From: Gammaproteobacteria bacterium
GTDB taxonomy: Bacteria > Pseudomonadota > Gammaproteobacteria > Pseudomonadales > Azotimanducaceae
Assembly: GCA_026707045.1 (NCBI GenBank)
Contig: JAPOXO010000101.1
Location: 1 to 64,000 of the forward strand
Direction: 5' to 3'
Length of the DNA: 64,000 bases
Shown here: positions 55,727 through 64,000 of the stretch, piece after piece
Numbering within the stretch: the first letter of the stretch is position 1
Layout: each line of letters starts with the position of its first letter
Notes under the pieces: generated by a model
Told to the model about the DNA's origin: nothing
The model's database searches: none
Seen by the model: only the letters and a program-made list of their open reading frames with translations
Translations under genes and position numbers: made by a program

Positions 55727-56395
55727 TTAAAAACCGGGATTAAGGTCTTCCAAATCTACTTCTTGGGTGGAAGTTGCGACTGAGCTGTAGTTGAACACTT
55801 CGGCAGAGCTGGTAACGAATCGCTCTACAACCTCTTCAAAGTCAACGTCGGGCACATAATCCGAGATTTTCGCAACTTTCATTCCAATCAATCCGCAAGG
55901 ATTGATAAGTTCAAAAGGGGACAAATCCATTGCAACGTTCAAACTTATTCCGTGATAAGAGCAACCACGGCGAATACGTAGACCGATGGCGCCGATCTTT
56001 CGACCATTGACGTAGACACCGGGGTTGTCGAGCATTCGCACTCCTTCAAGTCCAAATGTTTGCAGAACGTCAATCATGCATTGCTCCAGCCCTCGCACGA
56101 ACTCATGAACTCCTTGACCACAACGTCGCAAGTCGCGCAATAGATAAGCAACAACTTGACCGGGACCGTGATACGTGACTTGCCCTCCTCGGTCGGTGCG
56201 TATTACCGGGATGTCCTTAGGAGCTAGAAGATGCTCCGGTTTGCCGGCTTGCCCTAGCGTAAACACAGGGTCGTGCTCGGTAATCCACAGTTCGTCTTGA
56301 GTCGATTCGTCCCGGCAGTTCGTAAAAGTCTTCATGCGATCCCATACAGATACATACTTCGTACGACCTAACCGGTGAACTATCAAATTCATCAT
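55727..56395 (-). CDS. lipB: octanoyltransferase LipB
   Basis: LipB transfers octanoyl from acyl carrier protein to lipoyl-dependent enzymes. The 222-residue protein has TDRGGQVTYHGPGQVVAYLL, the catalytic Lys in RKIGAIGLRI and the catalytic Cys in LINPCGLIGMKVAK. It is the last gene of the elongation cluster. In many gammaproteobacteria lipA follows, but here the gene ends at a hairpin and a convergent gene. The start is the first Met of the frame, 12 bases after the dacA stop. Confidence 0.96.
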   Translation of the reverse strand: MMNLIVHRLGRTKYVSVWDRMKTFTNCRDESTQDELWITEHDPVFTLGQAGKPEHLLAPKDIPVIRTDRGGQVTYHGPGQVVAYLLRDLRRCGQGVHEFVRGLEQCMIDVLQTFGLEGVRMLDNPGVYVNGRKIGAIGLRIRRGCSYHGISLNVAMDLSPFELINPCGLIGMKVAKISDYVPDVDFEEVVERFVTSSAEVFNYSSVATSTQEVDLEDLNPGF

Positions 56396-56407
56396 TCGCC
56401 AGTGCGA

Positions 56408-57607
56408 CTAAGACTCTTCCTCTTCCTCTTCGGTTGCGCTCGGTTCTTCTGGTTTCGGTTTCGATGAAAAGAAGTCTGCGATAGCTTGCATGATGCCTTG
56501 AAAGAAACCAATTTGCTCTACGTCCGCCTGTGCATAAAGACTCTCAGTAGCAATCTCCTCTCCTTCAACCGTTACCTGTAAGACTCCAACTACGTCTCCA
56601 GCATCAACGGGTGCTTTGAGATCCTTAACCGGTTGAACGGTCATCTTGGTGCTTGAATCACCACGCAGAACCAAATGCTTGACCGCGGTTCGTAATCGTG
56701 CCTCGACCGTCTTCTCTTTTCCGTTGGCAACATCTACTTCAAATGTCGTCTCCGGTCCCACCAAGTTTCTAAATTCGAAATTTCGAAATCCGTAGTTGAA
56801 CAACTTGCGAGTCTCGCGAATCCTTACTTCATTGCTATCCGTACCTAACACAACGCTGATGAGTCTCATGCCCTCACGCATCGATGATGCAACTAGGCAA
56901 TAACCCGCATCCTCCGTGTAACCAGTCTTAACACCGTCAACTGTTTCATCAAGCGCAAGCAAACGGTTGCGGTTGGGCTGACGAATGTCGTTGTAGGTGA
57001 AGTCGCGTTCGGCATACATTGCATAGTGTTCGGGATAGTCCAATATGAGTGCTCGTGCAAGTAGTGCATTGTCATAAGCTGTTGAAAGATGGTCCACATC
57101 GGGAAGCCCAGTTGAGTTTTTGAATATAGTGTCCTCCAAACCTAGGTGTTCACCGTACTCGTTCATCAGTTTGGCAAACTCATCCTCGGAGCCAGATATG
57201 TACTCGGCAATTGCGACGCTGGCGTCATTTCCCGATTGAATGATGATGCCTCGCAATAGATCCGAAACCGACACCGTCGTTCCTTCTCTTATGAACATTC
57301 GAGAACCTGGTGTCTCCCAAGCCGTGACGCTTATCGGAACCATCTCTTCGACTTTCAGTCGGCCTGAATCGACCTCCGCAGCCGCCACATAGCTCGTCAT
57401 AATTTTGGTCAGACTTGCAGGTGGCAACTTCTCCCTACTGTTAAATTCGACGAGAACCTTCTTGCTCTGTGCATCCATCAGAACGTAGCTCTTCGCTTCC
57501 AAAGTCGGAGGTTGCGGGACGATGAAGGTTGCGTAACTCGTCGTGGGCACAACGACAAGAACCAATGCCAATAGAAGGAAGCTTGATTTCGTGTATAAGG
57601 TTGTCAT
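56408..57607 (-). CDS. dacA: D-alanyl-D-alanine carboxypeptidase (PBP5/6 type)
   Basis: This 399-residue low-molecular-weight penicillin-binding protein trims pentapeptides in peptidoglycan. The signal peptide covers about residues 1-26. The serine-protease triad motifs are SLTK, SGN and KTG (VDGVKTGYTEDAGYCLV). A C-terminal beta domain follows, then an amphipathic helix GFFQGIMQAIADFFSS for membrane attachment and a Glu-rich tail. It lies in the mrdA-rodA cluster, as dacA or dacC does in relatives. The genes normally placed around it (rlpA upstream, a DUF493/ybeD gene downstream) are absent. Confidence 0.95.
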   Translation of the reverse strand: MTTLYTKSSFLLLALVLVVVPTTSYATFIVPQPPTLEAKSYVLMDAQSKKVLVEFNSREKLPPASLTKIMTSYVAAAEVDSGRLKVEEMVPISVTAWETPGSRMFIREGTTVSVSDLLRGIIIQSGNDASVAIAEYISGSEDEFAKLMNEYGEHLGLEDTIFKNSTGLPDVDHLSTAYDNALLARALILDYPEHYAMYAERDFTYNDIRQPNRNRLLALDETVDGVKTGYTEDAGYCLVASSMREGMRLISVVLGTDSNEVRIRETRKLFNYGFRNFEFRNLVGPETTFEVDVANGKEKTVEARLRTAVKHLVLRGDSSTKMTVQPVKDLKAPVDAGDVVGVLQVTVEGEEIATESLYAQADVEQIGFFQGIMQAIADFFSSKPKPEEPSATEEEEEES

Positions 57608-57671
57608 AGAGCTATTTGGCCGTCGGGTCGTGTTAAGAGATTTGATTTTCGAGCATTGGCAAGCTACTGGA

Positions 57672-58721
57672 CTACAAACCGTTCTGAATGTCCATCGCTA
57701 GTTGATAGACGACTCGCGCATACAATCGACTAATGTTGTAACGTGTAATTACATAGAAGTTGTCGAACCCGAGCACGTAGTCGTTACGCTCGACCCCGTT
57801 CTCGTCATCGAGTCGAAAGGCAAATAATGCTGCCAATGAGTCGTCTTCAGACTCGGAGTTGATGCCCAGCGAGCGCCACTCGGATACAGTCTTATTTGGT
57901 TTGAGATCTTCGTTAGCAAGTTCGCCTACCTGAGACTCATCGGATTCAACCGACACTCGTTCAAGAATCGCCGCATCGGGAATCCAACCATGCTCCGCGA
58001 AGTAGTTAGCGACACTTCCTATTGCATCTGTTGTATTCGTCCAAATATCTCGAATTCCATCGCCATCGAAGTCCACGGCAAAATTGCGGTAGCTTGAGGA
58101 GATGAACTGACCGTAACCCATCGCACCCGCATAGGATCCTACTAGCTCATCGATTGACCTGCCGTTTCCGCTCGAGGAGTCGTTATTCATTCGATGGCAT
58201 GATTCATCACGGTCAAAGGGTTTGATTCTCTCCTCGCACGCAAGAATCATGAAGTGTCGCAATTCCTCACTGAAAAACTCTGCTCTCCTGGGATAGCCAA
58301 AACCGAGCGTGACCAGTGCGTCAATGACTCGATACTTACCTAAGAATTTTCCGTAATAGGTTTCGACTCCAATGATGGCTGAAATAATGTGTGGAGCGAC
58401 CCCGTAAGTCTCTTCCGCCCGCTTGAGGTCTTCAGAATTGTCTTTTACAAATGCAATCCCGGCTTCGATCCGCTCGGGCTGCAAGAATATCTCCTTATAT
58501 TCACGCCAATACAGTGACTCAGCGGGTCTGTTCATGATCTCAATAATCTGGGGAACGTGTTTCGCTTCACGAAATACAGATTCCAAGGCCTGGCGATCAA
58601 AGTCCAAATCATTCACCAAACCATCAATCAAAGCTTTGGCCTTTTCGTTTTCGCTATAGTCGCCACTGGCAAATGCAGGCACTAACAAAACCAAAAACAA
58701 GATTGCGAGGTTGAAATTCAT
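57672..58721 (-). CDS. mltB: membrane-bound lytic murein transglycosylase B family
   Basis: MltB cleaves glycan strands to 1,6-anhydro ends. A signal peptide (NLAILFLVLLVPAFASG) is present without a clear lipobox. The catalytic Glu lies in ISAIIGVETYYGKFLG. Further marks are VIDALVTLGFGYPRRAEFF, GSYAGAMGYGQFISSSYRNF and VDFDGDGIRDIW. The ATG at 58721 overlaps the rodA stop as ATGA and starts with the signal peptide; an upstream frame start would run into rodA. It is in the same place as sltB1 in Pseudomonas. Confidence 0.94.
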   Translation of the reverse strand: MNFNLAILFLVLLVPAFASGDYSENEKAKALIDGLVNDLDFDRQALESVFREAKHVPQIIEIMNRPAESLYWREYKEIFLQPERIEAGIAFVKDNSEDLKRAEETYGVAPHIISAIIGVETYYGKFLGKYRVIDALVTLGFGYPRRAEFFSEELRHFMILACEERIKPFDRDESCHRMNNDSSSGNGRSIDELVGSYAGAMGYGQFISSSYRNFAVDFDGDGIRDIWTNTTDAIGSVANYFAEHGWIPDAAILERVSVESDESQVGELANEDLKPNKTVSEWRSLGINSESEDDSLAALFAFRLDDENGVERNDYVLGFDNFYVITRYNISRLYARVVYQLAMDIQNGL

Positions 58722-59863
58722 TCCTTGACCATCCACTGCTCTTTGGTGCAAATTGCCATGATTACTCCAAATGAAACGAGTGTGGTCACAGCAGAGGTTC
58801 CGCCGTAGCTAACAAGTGGAAGGGGAAGCCCCATCACGGGCAGAAGCCCCACCACCATCGCGACGTTAACCACGACACAAAGGAAGAAAATGATCGCAAT
58901 CCCTGCGCCAACAAGATGTCCGAATCCATTCGAAGATTGAATGCTGATATACAGCGCACGCATAAAGATTAACAAATAGCACACCAAAAGTAACGTACAC
59001 CACACGAAACCAAGTTCTTCGCCGATCACTGCGAGAACGAAATCGGTGTGGCCTTCAGGCAGGAAATCTAACTGGCTCTGAGTTCCTTGAAACAATCCCT
59101 TGCCATTCATTCCGCCCGATCCGATGGCGATTTTCGACTGCAGAATGTTCCAACCCGCACCTTGAGGATCTCGATCAGGATCGAAGAGCACAAGGATTCT
59201 TGTTCGATGATAGTCGTGCAATAGGTATAGCCACGCGACTGGAATCGAAGCTGCAACGAGGAACACAACCAATACGATCCAGCGCCACCTGATTCCCACA
59301 AGGAAAATAATCCCCGCACATCCAAGTAAGAGAATCATTGCTGTTCCATAGTCGGGCTGCAGCAAAACCATCCCAGTGGGCAAACCAGCTATCGCAAGCA
59401 CTACGCAGAAGTCCAGAAAGTTCATCCGAAAGGAACGCAGGCATAGATACCATCCAATCATGAGTGGAATCGCGAGCTTAAGTAGCTCCGATGGCTGAAA
59501 ACGCGGCAAAAATGGTAGATCTAGCCAACGCTGAGAACCCTTAGACGTCTCACCAATAAACATCACGGCCACGAGCAACCCGATGACACCCGCATAGAAC
59601 AAAGGAGTCAAGCGAAAATAAGTCTGTGGAGAGATGCTGCAGGCAGCCAACATCAATCCGAACGCAAAAGCAATCTTGACGATCAGCTTGATCAGTGCCA
59701 TTTGATCCTTCCCTAGCGAGCTGTAAAGGATCACCAGCCCAAAAGTCGCAACACAAGCCAAGAGAATCAAGAGAGTCCAATCAAGATTGAAGTTCTTCTT
59801 GATGGCTTCTATCAAATAGGTAAACGGGGGCCGAGAGGACGGGACACTGAGTGTTTCAGTCAC
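58718..59863 (-). CDS. rodA: rod-shape-determining SEDS glycosyltransferase RodA
   Basis: RodA polymerises glycan strands in the elongasome together with PBP2. This 381-residue protein has about ten hydrophobic segments and SEDS motifs: GSQRWLDLPFLPRFQPSELL, LLQPDYGTAMILL, FLPEGHTDFVLAVIGEELG and GLPLPLVSYGGTSAV. It overlaps mrdA by 8 bases on one side and mltB by 4 on the other. Both partners of the elongation polymerase are therefore produced from one message. Confidence 0.97.
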   Translation of the reverse strand: MTETLSVPSSRPPFTYLIEAIKKNFNLDWTLLILLACVATFGLVILYSSLGKDQMALIKLIVKIAFAFGLMLAACSISPQTYFRLTPLFYAGVIGLLVAVMFIGETSKGSQRWLDLPFLPRFQPSELLKLAIPLMIGWYLCLRSFRMNFLDFCVVLAIAGLPTGMVLLQPDYGTAMILLLGCAGIIFLVGIRWRWIVLVVFLVAASIPVAWLYLLHDYHRTRILVLFDPDRDPQGAGWNILQSKIAIGSGGMNGKGLFQGTQSQLDFLPEGHTDFVLAVIGEELGFVWCTLLLVCYLLIFMRALYISIQSSNGFGHLVGAGIAIIFFLCVVVNVAMVVGLLPVMGLPLPLVSYGGTSAVTTLVSFGVIMAICTKEQWMVKE

Positions 59864-61766
59864 TGATCACCGCCACAGATTTGCCAAGATAGGCATCGAT
59901 GACACTGCGAACAACAGGGCCGGCAACACTCGAGCCACCTCCGCCATCGGCAGCTCCATTCTCAATCACCACGGCTACCGCTATCACGGGTTCGTCTACG
60001 GGAGCAAAACCAAAGAACAATGCGTGTTCCTGTTTGTATTCCTCGCGCGGCTCTTCTACAAGTTCTTCGCCATAGGGAATGCCAACTACCTGGACGGTTC
60101 CTGATTTGCCGGCCATTTCATACGGTATGTCCATACCAATGTATGCCCATGCAATGCCGTTTTGGAGATATCCTTCGTTTCCTCGATGAATTACCGCACG
60201 CAGAGAGTCGACCAACATGGTCCAATCATCTTCCGATGGTCCCTCGATACGAGGATAGGATCGGGTAAACGCTTCACCAAGTTCGATCGGTTGGTCGCTC
60301 GACATTAACAGGCGCGGTCGAATCCATTCGCCACGATTGGCCAGGAGCCCTGCAAATGTCGCCATTTGAAGAGGAGTGACAAGAATGTCACCTTGACCGA
60401 TGAACAGGTTTACGTTGTCTCCACGATACCAAGACTCTCCCTTTGTTTCTCGTTTCCACTGTTTGGTTGGCATCAATCCGTCGACGGCATCCGCCACGTC
60501 AATAGCCGTAGCTCTTCCAATTCCGAAACTATTGGCAAATCTCGCAAGACCGTCCACTTCTAATCGAGTACTAAGTTCATAGAAGAAAATATTGGACGAA
60601 CGATATATTGCACGGTACATGTCCATCTTGCCTTGACCTCTTCCAGATTGGTGCTGGTACCAGTCTCGCCAGACTTGAGACGAATTAGGCAATCGAAATT
60701 CACCAGTAATATCGTTGATTTCTTCTTCCCAATCTACAAGCTCTTCGCTCAGACAAGCCAACGCGACAATTGGTTTGAACGTTGAACCCGGTGGGTATGT
60801 TCCTTGTGTTGCTCGATTGAACAGCGGAGTGTCCCGACGATTGATCAGATGGTTGTATGCCCGATCCGTCATTCCCATGACGAAACTGTTCGGGTCATAG
60901 GTTGGCTTACTAACAAGCGTTAGGATTCCACCGGTGCTGGGATCTATCGCAACGACGGCACCTCGACGGTCTCCCAGTGCTTCGTCCGCTATGCGTTGCA
61001 GCATTGCATCAATGTGCAAGGTAATGGTTCGGCCCCGAGCTGGTGGTTCTCTGGTCAGTTCTCGCATCACTCGACCATGCACATTGACTTCTACGGTCCG
61101 TTTACCTACTTGCCCATGCAATGCGTCTTCATAGAACTTCTCGACTCCGCGCCGCCCAATGAACATCGTTGCGCCGTACCTGATCGGGTCGAGACGCTGG
61201 AGATCCTCTTTGGTGATTTGACGCACAGATCCGACTACATGAGCCATGAGATCGTTCATGGGATAGTCGCGCAACGTTTCTGTTGTTACGGAAAGTTCTG
61301 GATATCGATAGCGATTGACAGCAAATGTGGCAAGTTCGACGTCGTTCAAGTGTCGTTTGAGGATGACCTTTTCGCCTGGTCGCGAAGTGTTCTTCAAACG
61401 CTTTCGAAAACTCTCTTCTTCGTCGGCACTGAAGGGAAGAATCTCTCGAACTCGTTCTAGCAGAGCGTTGATGTCTTCAATATTCTCACCAACCGCTGAC
61501 ACGGATTGGACCTGCTTGTTTCCCGCCAGAACGTTACCGTTTCTGTCGAACACTAGGCCTCGTGCCGGAGCAAGCGGCTGTGTGACTAGCCGATTGTCCG
61601 TTGCTCGAGTGGCGTATCGTTCGTGGTTGAGAATTTGCAACTGATAAAGGCGCAACACAATGCCTGCGACCAAAACCAGGCTGATTCCTCCGACGACAAA
61701 GGTTCGAACGAGCATCGTCTTCTTCTGCTCGGCGGAAACCTCGAGACGAGCTTTAGCAATCTTCAT
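59856..61766 (-). CDS. mrdA: penicillin-binding protein 2
   Basis: PBP2 is the transpeptidase of lateral wall synthesis. The 636-residue protein has an N-terminal membrane helix (about residues 18-45), a pedestal domain, and transpeptidase motifs STFK in GTYPPGSTFKPIVALA, SSN in YRSSNIFFYEL and KSGT in MAGKSGTVQVVG. The start overlaps rlmH by 14 bases. Length and motifs are complete. Confidence 0.97.
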   Translation of the reverse strand: MKIAKARLEVSAEQKKTMLVRTFVVGGISLVLVAGIVLRLYQLQILNHERYATRATDNRLVTQPLAPARGLVFDRNGNVLAGNKQVQSVSAVGENIEDINALLERVREILPFSADEEESFRKRLKNTSRPGEKVILKRHLNDVELATFAVNRYRYPELSVTTETLRDYPMNDLMAHVVGSVRQITKEDLQRLDPIRYGATMFIGRRGVEKFYEDALHGQVGKRTVEVNVHGRVMRELTREPPARGRTITLHIDAMLQRIADEALGDRRGAVVAIDPSTGGILTLVSKPTYDPNSFVMGMTDRAYNHLINRRDTPLFNRATQGTYPPGSTFKPIVALACLSEELVDWEEEINDITGEFRLPNSSQVWRDWYQHQSGRGQGKMDMYRAIYRSSNIFFYELSTRLEVDGLARFANSFGIGRATAIDVADAVDGLMPTKQWKRETKGESWYRGDNVNLFIGQGDILVTPLQMATFAGLLANRGEWIRPRLLMSSDQPIELGEAFTRSYPRIEGPSEDDWTMLVDSLRAVIHRGNEGYLQNGIAWAYIGMDIPYEMAGKSGTVQVVGIPYGEELVEEPREEYKQEHALFFGFAPVDEPVIAVAVVIENGAADGGGGSSVAGPVVRSVIDAYLGKSVAVISD

Positions 61767-62187
61767 ATCGGTGGTAGGGATGACCGTTTACTATGGAACG
61801 CGCTCGGTAGAGTTGCTCACATACGACCAACCGCGCTATTGAGTATGGATAGGTTAGAGGAGAAAGCGACCATACAAACTCTCCTTGTCCAATCTCTGAC
61901 TCCGAGAACCCTTCGGAGTCGCCTACTAAGAAAGATACATCGTTTCCGCCAAAGTTCCATTGACGATATCGGTCTGCCAATTCTTTCGTGGTCAATTGTT
62001 TTCCGCGACGGTCAAGCATGACGACAACAGACGAACCAGCACTTCGAATCATGCGATCGAAACAGGATCGATTGGGAGTGTCGCGAATTCGAACGAGTTC
62101 CAATTCGGGCATTCTTCGAACATAATCACCGACGGCGGCATCCAGCCACTTCGGCCCTCTTCCAACGTACAGAACTCTAAATTTCAC
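61753..62187 (-). CDS. rlmH: 23S rRNA pseudouridine(1915) N3-methyltransferase RlmH
   Basis: This SPOUT-class methyltransferase modifies pseudouridine 1915 of 23S rRNA. The C-terminal knot region reads LSPLTYPYSIARLVVCEQLY and ends GHPYHRYE, the conserved tail. LDRRGKQLTTKELADRY and FLVGDSEGFSE precede it. At 144 residues it is about ten shorter than usual but all motifs are present. It overlaps rsfS by 4 bases and mrdA by 14. Confidence 0.95.
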   Translation of the reverse strand: MKFRVLYVGRGPKWLDAAVGDYVRRMPELELVRIRDTPNRSCFDRMIRSAGSSVVVMLDRRGKQLTTKELADRYRQWNFGGNDVSFLVGDSEGFSESEIGQGEFVWSLSPLTYPYSIARLVVCEQLYRARSIVNGHPYHRYEDC

Positions 62188-62546
62188 ATGACGCGTTCGG
62201 ACTCATGAACGGGTTCCCAGAGCCGCTCGAGCTGATAAAAATCTCTAGTCTTTCCTTGCATTACGTGTAAGACCGCATCTCCATAGTCCACTAGAACCCA
62301 TTCCGCTGAATTCTGTCCCTCAACCCCTAGTACTTTCATACCAAGTTTCTTCGATTCAGTCAGAAGGTGTTCCACGATGGACGACACGTGTCTGCTAGAT
62401 GTACCGGTGGCAACGAGCATGAAGTCAGTCATATCGGTTAGTTTTCGGACATCAAGAACTTTTATATTGAGTGCTTTTATTTCCTCGAGCAGTTCTACCA
62501 AGGTAGCACTATCGTTCTGAGTTCTCAGCGAAGGTCCTTTAGCCAC
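62184..62546 (-). CDS. rsfS: ribosomal silencing factor RsfS
   Basis: The 120-residue protein of the Iojap/RsfS family binds uL14 and keeps the ribosomal subunits apart in starvation. It has DVRKLTDMTDFMLVATGTSS, RHVSSIVEHLLTESKK, EWVLVDYGDAVLHVMQ and FYQLERLWEP. It overlaps nadD by 8 bases and rlmH by 4. Confidence 0.96.
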   Translation of the reverse strand: MAKGPSLRTQNDSATLVELLEEIKALNIKVLDVRKLTDMTDFMLVATGTSSRHVSSIVEHLLTESKKLGMKVLGVEGQNSAEWVLVDYGDAVLHVMQGKTRDFYQLERLWEPVHESERVM

Positions 62547-63144
62547 GATACAAGTGATTTTTGATTATATGCTTGCTAACTTCGGGATGAAGCCAGTCCG
62601 AAACATCAAGCCCACCTCGAATTCTCCTACGTATTTCTGTGGCGGAAATGTTCAACATCGGTTCAGTTGACACAAAGACACCACCGGGATTGCTCAGCAA
62701 CTGACTAGGTTCTTGCACCGAACAAAAGCCCGTCGGCATCTCGGTAGGTTGCCGAACTGTTCGCGACAACACAAAGAAACTCGCGACTTGGGGCAATTCC
62801 TTGGACTGATACCACTTTGAGACATTGCGGAAGGCATCCATGCCTATCGCCCAAACAATCGGCAAATCGTTGGTTTTCGCCAAGTCTCTTAGTGTCTGTA
62901 CGGTGCGAGTCGGGCCATTGTGTCTGTCCTCGAAACGCGAGGGCTTGAGTGCTAGGTCAGACTCGCAAGCGAGCGTCAGCATTTTCCACCGGTCTTGAAG
63001 ACTTGCTTCTGGTGGGTGCCGAAGCTGAGGACTGGGAGCGACCATCATAGTTACAACAACATCACCAAGTGAATGCGACACATGACCGGCGGCGTGCAGG
63101 TGCCCCCTGTGTATTGGATCGAAAGTTCCTCCAAAAACAACCAA
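62539..63144 (-). CDS. nadD: nicotinate-nucleotide adenylyltransferase
   Basis: NadD makes deamido-NAD from nicotinate mononucleotide and ATP. The 201-residue protein begins VVFGGTFDPIHRGHLHAA, the nucleotidyltransferase HxGH motif, and ends with the second signature ISATEIRRRIRGG. It is the first gene of the elongation cluster. Confidence 0.96.
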   Translation of the reverse strand: MVVFGGTFDPIHRGHLHAAGHVSHSLGDVVVTMMVAPSPQLRHPPEASLQDRWKMLTLACESDLALKPSRFEDRHNGPTRTVQTLRDLAKTNDLPIVWAIGMDAFRNVSKWYQSKELPQVASFFVLSRTVRQPTEMPTGFCSVQEPSQLLSNPGGVFVSTEPMLNISATEIRRRIRGGLDVSDWLHPEVSKHIIKNHLYRG

Positions 63145-63222
63145 TTTGAGGTGCTCGCGGCTAACAAACCCTCAATCGGTGAGACTGCTCGTTTCTACGA
63201 CTCATAGTGAAGCGGGTTCGTC

Positions 63223-63834
63223 CTACAGTGTTTCCTTCGAAAATTTGTTCAACCATTTCCTGATCAAATCTAACCGTCGGTGGGCATTGTTGAGTTCGAA
63301 CAGCTGCTGCCGAAAATGCAAATCCAGTGGCAGATATTCTGATAGTCGCATACTCACGGAAGTAGCATCGGAATAGTCTAAGAGCACCTGATCTGATTTG
63401 ACACCGGCTGCATCGACAGCTTTTCGCGCCACATCGACTAAATCGGCATCCGACTCGCGCATCTCAAATTTCGCTTCGTCTTTCTCGATTCGCACCAGAG
63501 CCATTCGCAAATGGTTGTCTAGCTCCCATGAAGATTCGACGTGAAATTTGGCACCGCCCTCCACCAAAACGTAAAACCGTCCATCTGGAAGTCGTTTGTA
63601 CTGGCGAATCGAAGCAATGGTGCCCGCACAGTAAATCGGGGGTGGACTCGATTCGCCCTCTTGGTAAACATCGCTACCGTCTCTGAGCAATACGACACCA
63701 AAACCCGTTTCCATTTCGATGACGTTCTCAATCATGTTGACGTAGCGCGGCTCAAAAATGTGTAGAGGTAAAAGTCCGTTCTTGAACAAGACCACGCCAA
63801 GAGGAAACAAAGGCAGTTCAAGTTGTGGAGCCAT
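63223..63834 (-). CDS. LON substrate-binding-domain protein
   Basis: The 203-residue protein has only the N-terminal LON domain and no ATPase or protease part. It shows LPLFPLGVVLFKNGLLPLHI, FEPRYVNMI, CAGTIASIRQYKRLPDGRFY and a helical C-terminus. Such free-standing proteins are common in proteobacteria and have no established activity. It stands 78 bases upstream of nadD on the same strand and may be co-transcribed. Confidence 0.9.
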   Translation of the reverse strand: MAPQLELPLFPLGVVLFKNGLLPLHIFEPRYVNMIENVIEMETGFGVVLLRDGSDVYQEGESSPPPIYCAGTIASIRQYKRLPDGRFYVLVEGGAKFHVESSWELDNHLRMALVRIEKDEAKFEMRESDADLVDVARKAVDAAGVKSDQVLLDYSDATSVSMRLSEYLPLDLHFRQQLFELNNAHRRLDLIRKWLNKFSKETL

Positions 63835-63951
63835 ATCTCATCAAGTCCGTTCAAATTGTCGACACATCACACATCTAAAAAGAAAAACCTGTCGTGCCTG
63901 TTGATCTAACAAGTTGAAACAAATGGACATATTACGAATTGAATCTCTCGT

Positions 63952-63970
63952 CATGAGTTTCAAACTCATG
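63952..63970. repeat. perfect 19-base palindrome at the right edge
   Basis: CATGAGTTT, C, AAACTCATG is a perfect inverted repeat about a single base. It lies 118 bases upstream of the LON-domain gene. It may be a regulator site or an RNA hairpin; the gene it serves may lie outside the window. Confidence 0.45.
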
Positions 63971-64000
63971 CAAGGTAGGCCACCGCTAACAACACGCCTC

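Noticed and set aside
1..64000. CRISPR array, insertion sequence or prophage
   Set aside because: No regularly spaced direct repeats, transposase, integrase or phage structural genes were seen on either strand.

Overview
The window is chromosomal DNA of a gammaproteobacterium. Two conserved blocks show this. One is lolB divergent from hemA-prfA-prmC with tRNA-Gln-rplY-pth-ychF alongside. The other is the cell-elongation cluster nadD-rsfS-rlmH-mrdA-rodA-mltB-dacA-lipB. CmoA/CmoB, LolB and a short PutA fit the same assignment. I cannot name a genus. Base composition looks moderate, judged by eye only. No insertion sequence, phage module or CRISPR array was seen.

Layout. 1-6.3 kb: the 3' part of a thioredoxin-domain gene cut by the window edge, two tandem paralogous envelope-anchored alpha-helical repeat proteins, and a FAD amine-oxidase-like protein. 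6.3-9.1 kb: a gene-poor, apparently decaying stretch ending in a VapBC-type toxin-antitoxin pair with a palindromic operator. 9.2-16.7 kb: ppk1, divergent cmoA-cmoB, a small membrane protein, an exported helix-hairpin-helix repeat protein, an MsrQ-like haem protein without MsrP, an acyl-CoA dehydrogenase and a Smr protein. 17-21.5 kb: RND efflux pair 1. 21.5-27.6 kb: an alpha/beta hydrolase, a translationally coupled VOC-CbbQ-CbbO operon with no Rubisco or NO reductase nearby, and a Bax-inhibitor-1 protein. 27.9-32.8 kb: an orphan HicB-like protein, PutA and a luciferase-like monooxygenase. 33-40 kb: a DUF2799 lipoprotein, tRNA-Met, RND pair 2 and an unknown cysteine-containing exported protein. 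40-44 kb: a BtaA-like (DUF3419) transferase, a GNAT-like protein, a haem-oxygenase-fold diiron oxidase, DoxX and DUF1801. 44-53.4 kb: translation and tetrapyrrole housekeeping, a MoeB/ThiF-like activator, a methyltransferase and a 1-Cys peroxiredoxin. 53.7-55.6 kb: a third copy of the helical-repeat family, as a lipoprotein. 55.7-63.8 kb: the elongation and cell-wall operon plus a LON-domain protein.

Two gene groups are the best candidates for undescribed systems. The first is VOC-CbbQ-CbbO, where a MoxR ATPase and VWA activator pair is coupled to a VOC metalloprotein that may be its client. The second is BtaA-like-GNAT-diiron oxidase, which has the enzyme types for a small pathway that moves an aminocarboxypropyl group from SAM, acylates it and then oxidises it. 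Both functions are inferred from context. A third item is the three-member family of solenoid proteins of about 625 residues anchored in the envelope in different ways. Several expected neighbours are missing from conserved blocks: ispE and prs at tRNA-Gln, rlpA, the ybeD-type gene and lipA around dacA-lipB, and msrP beside msrQ.
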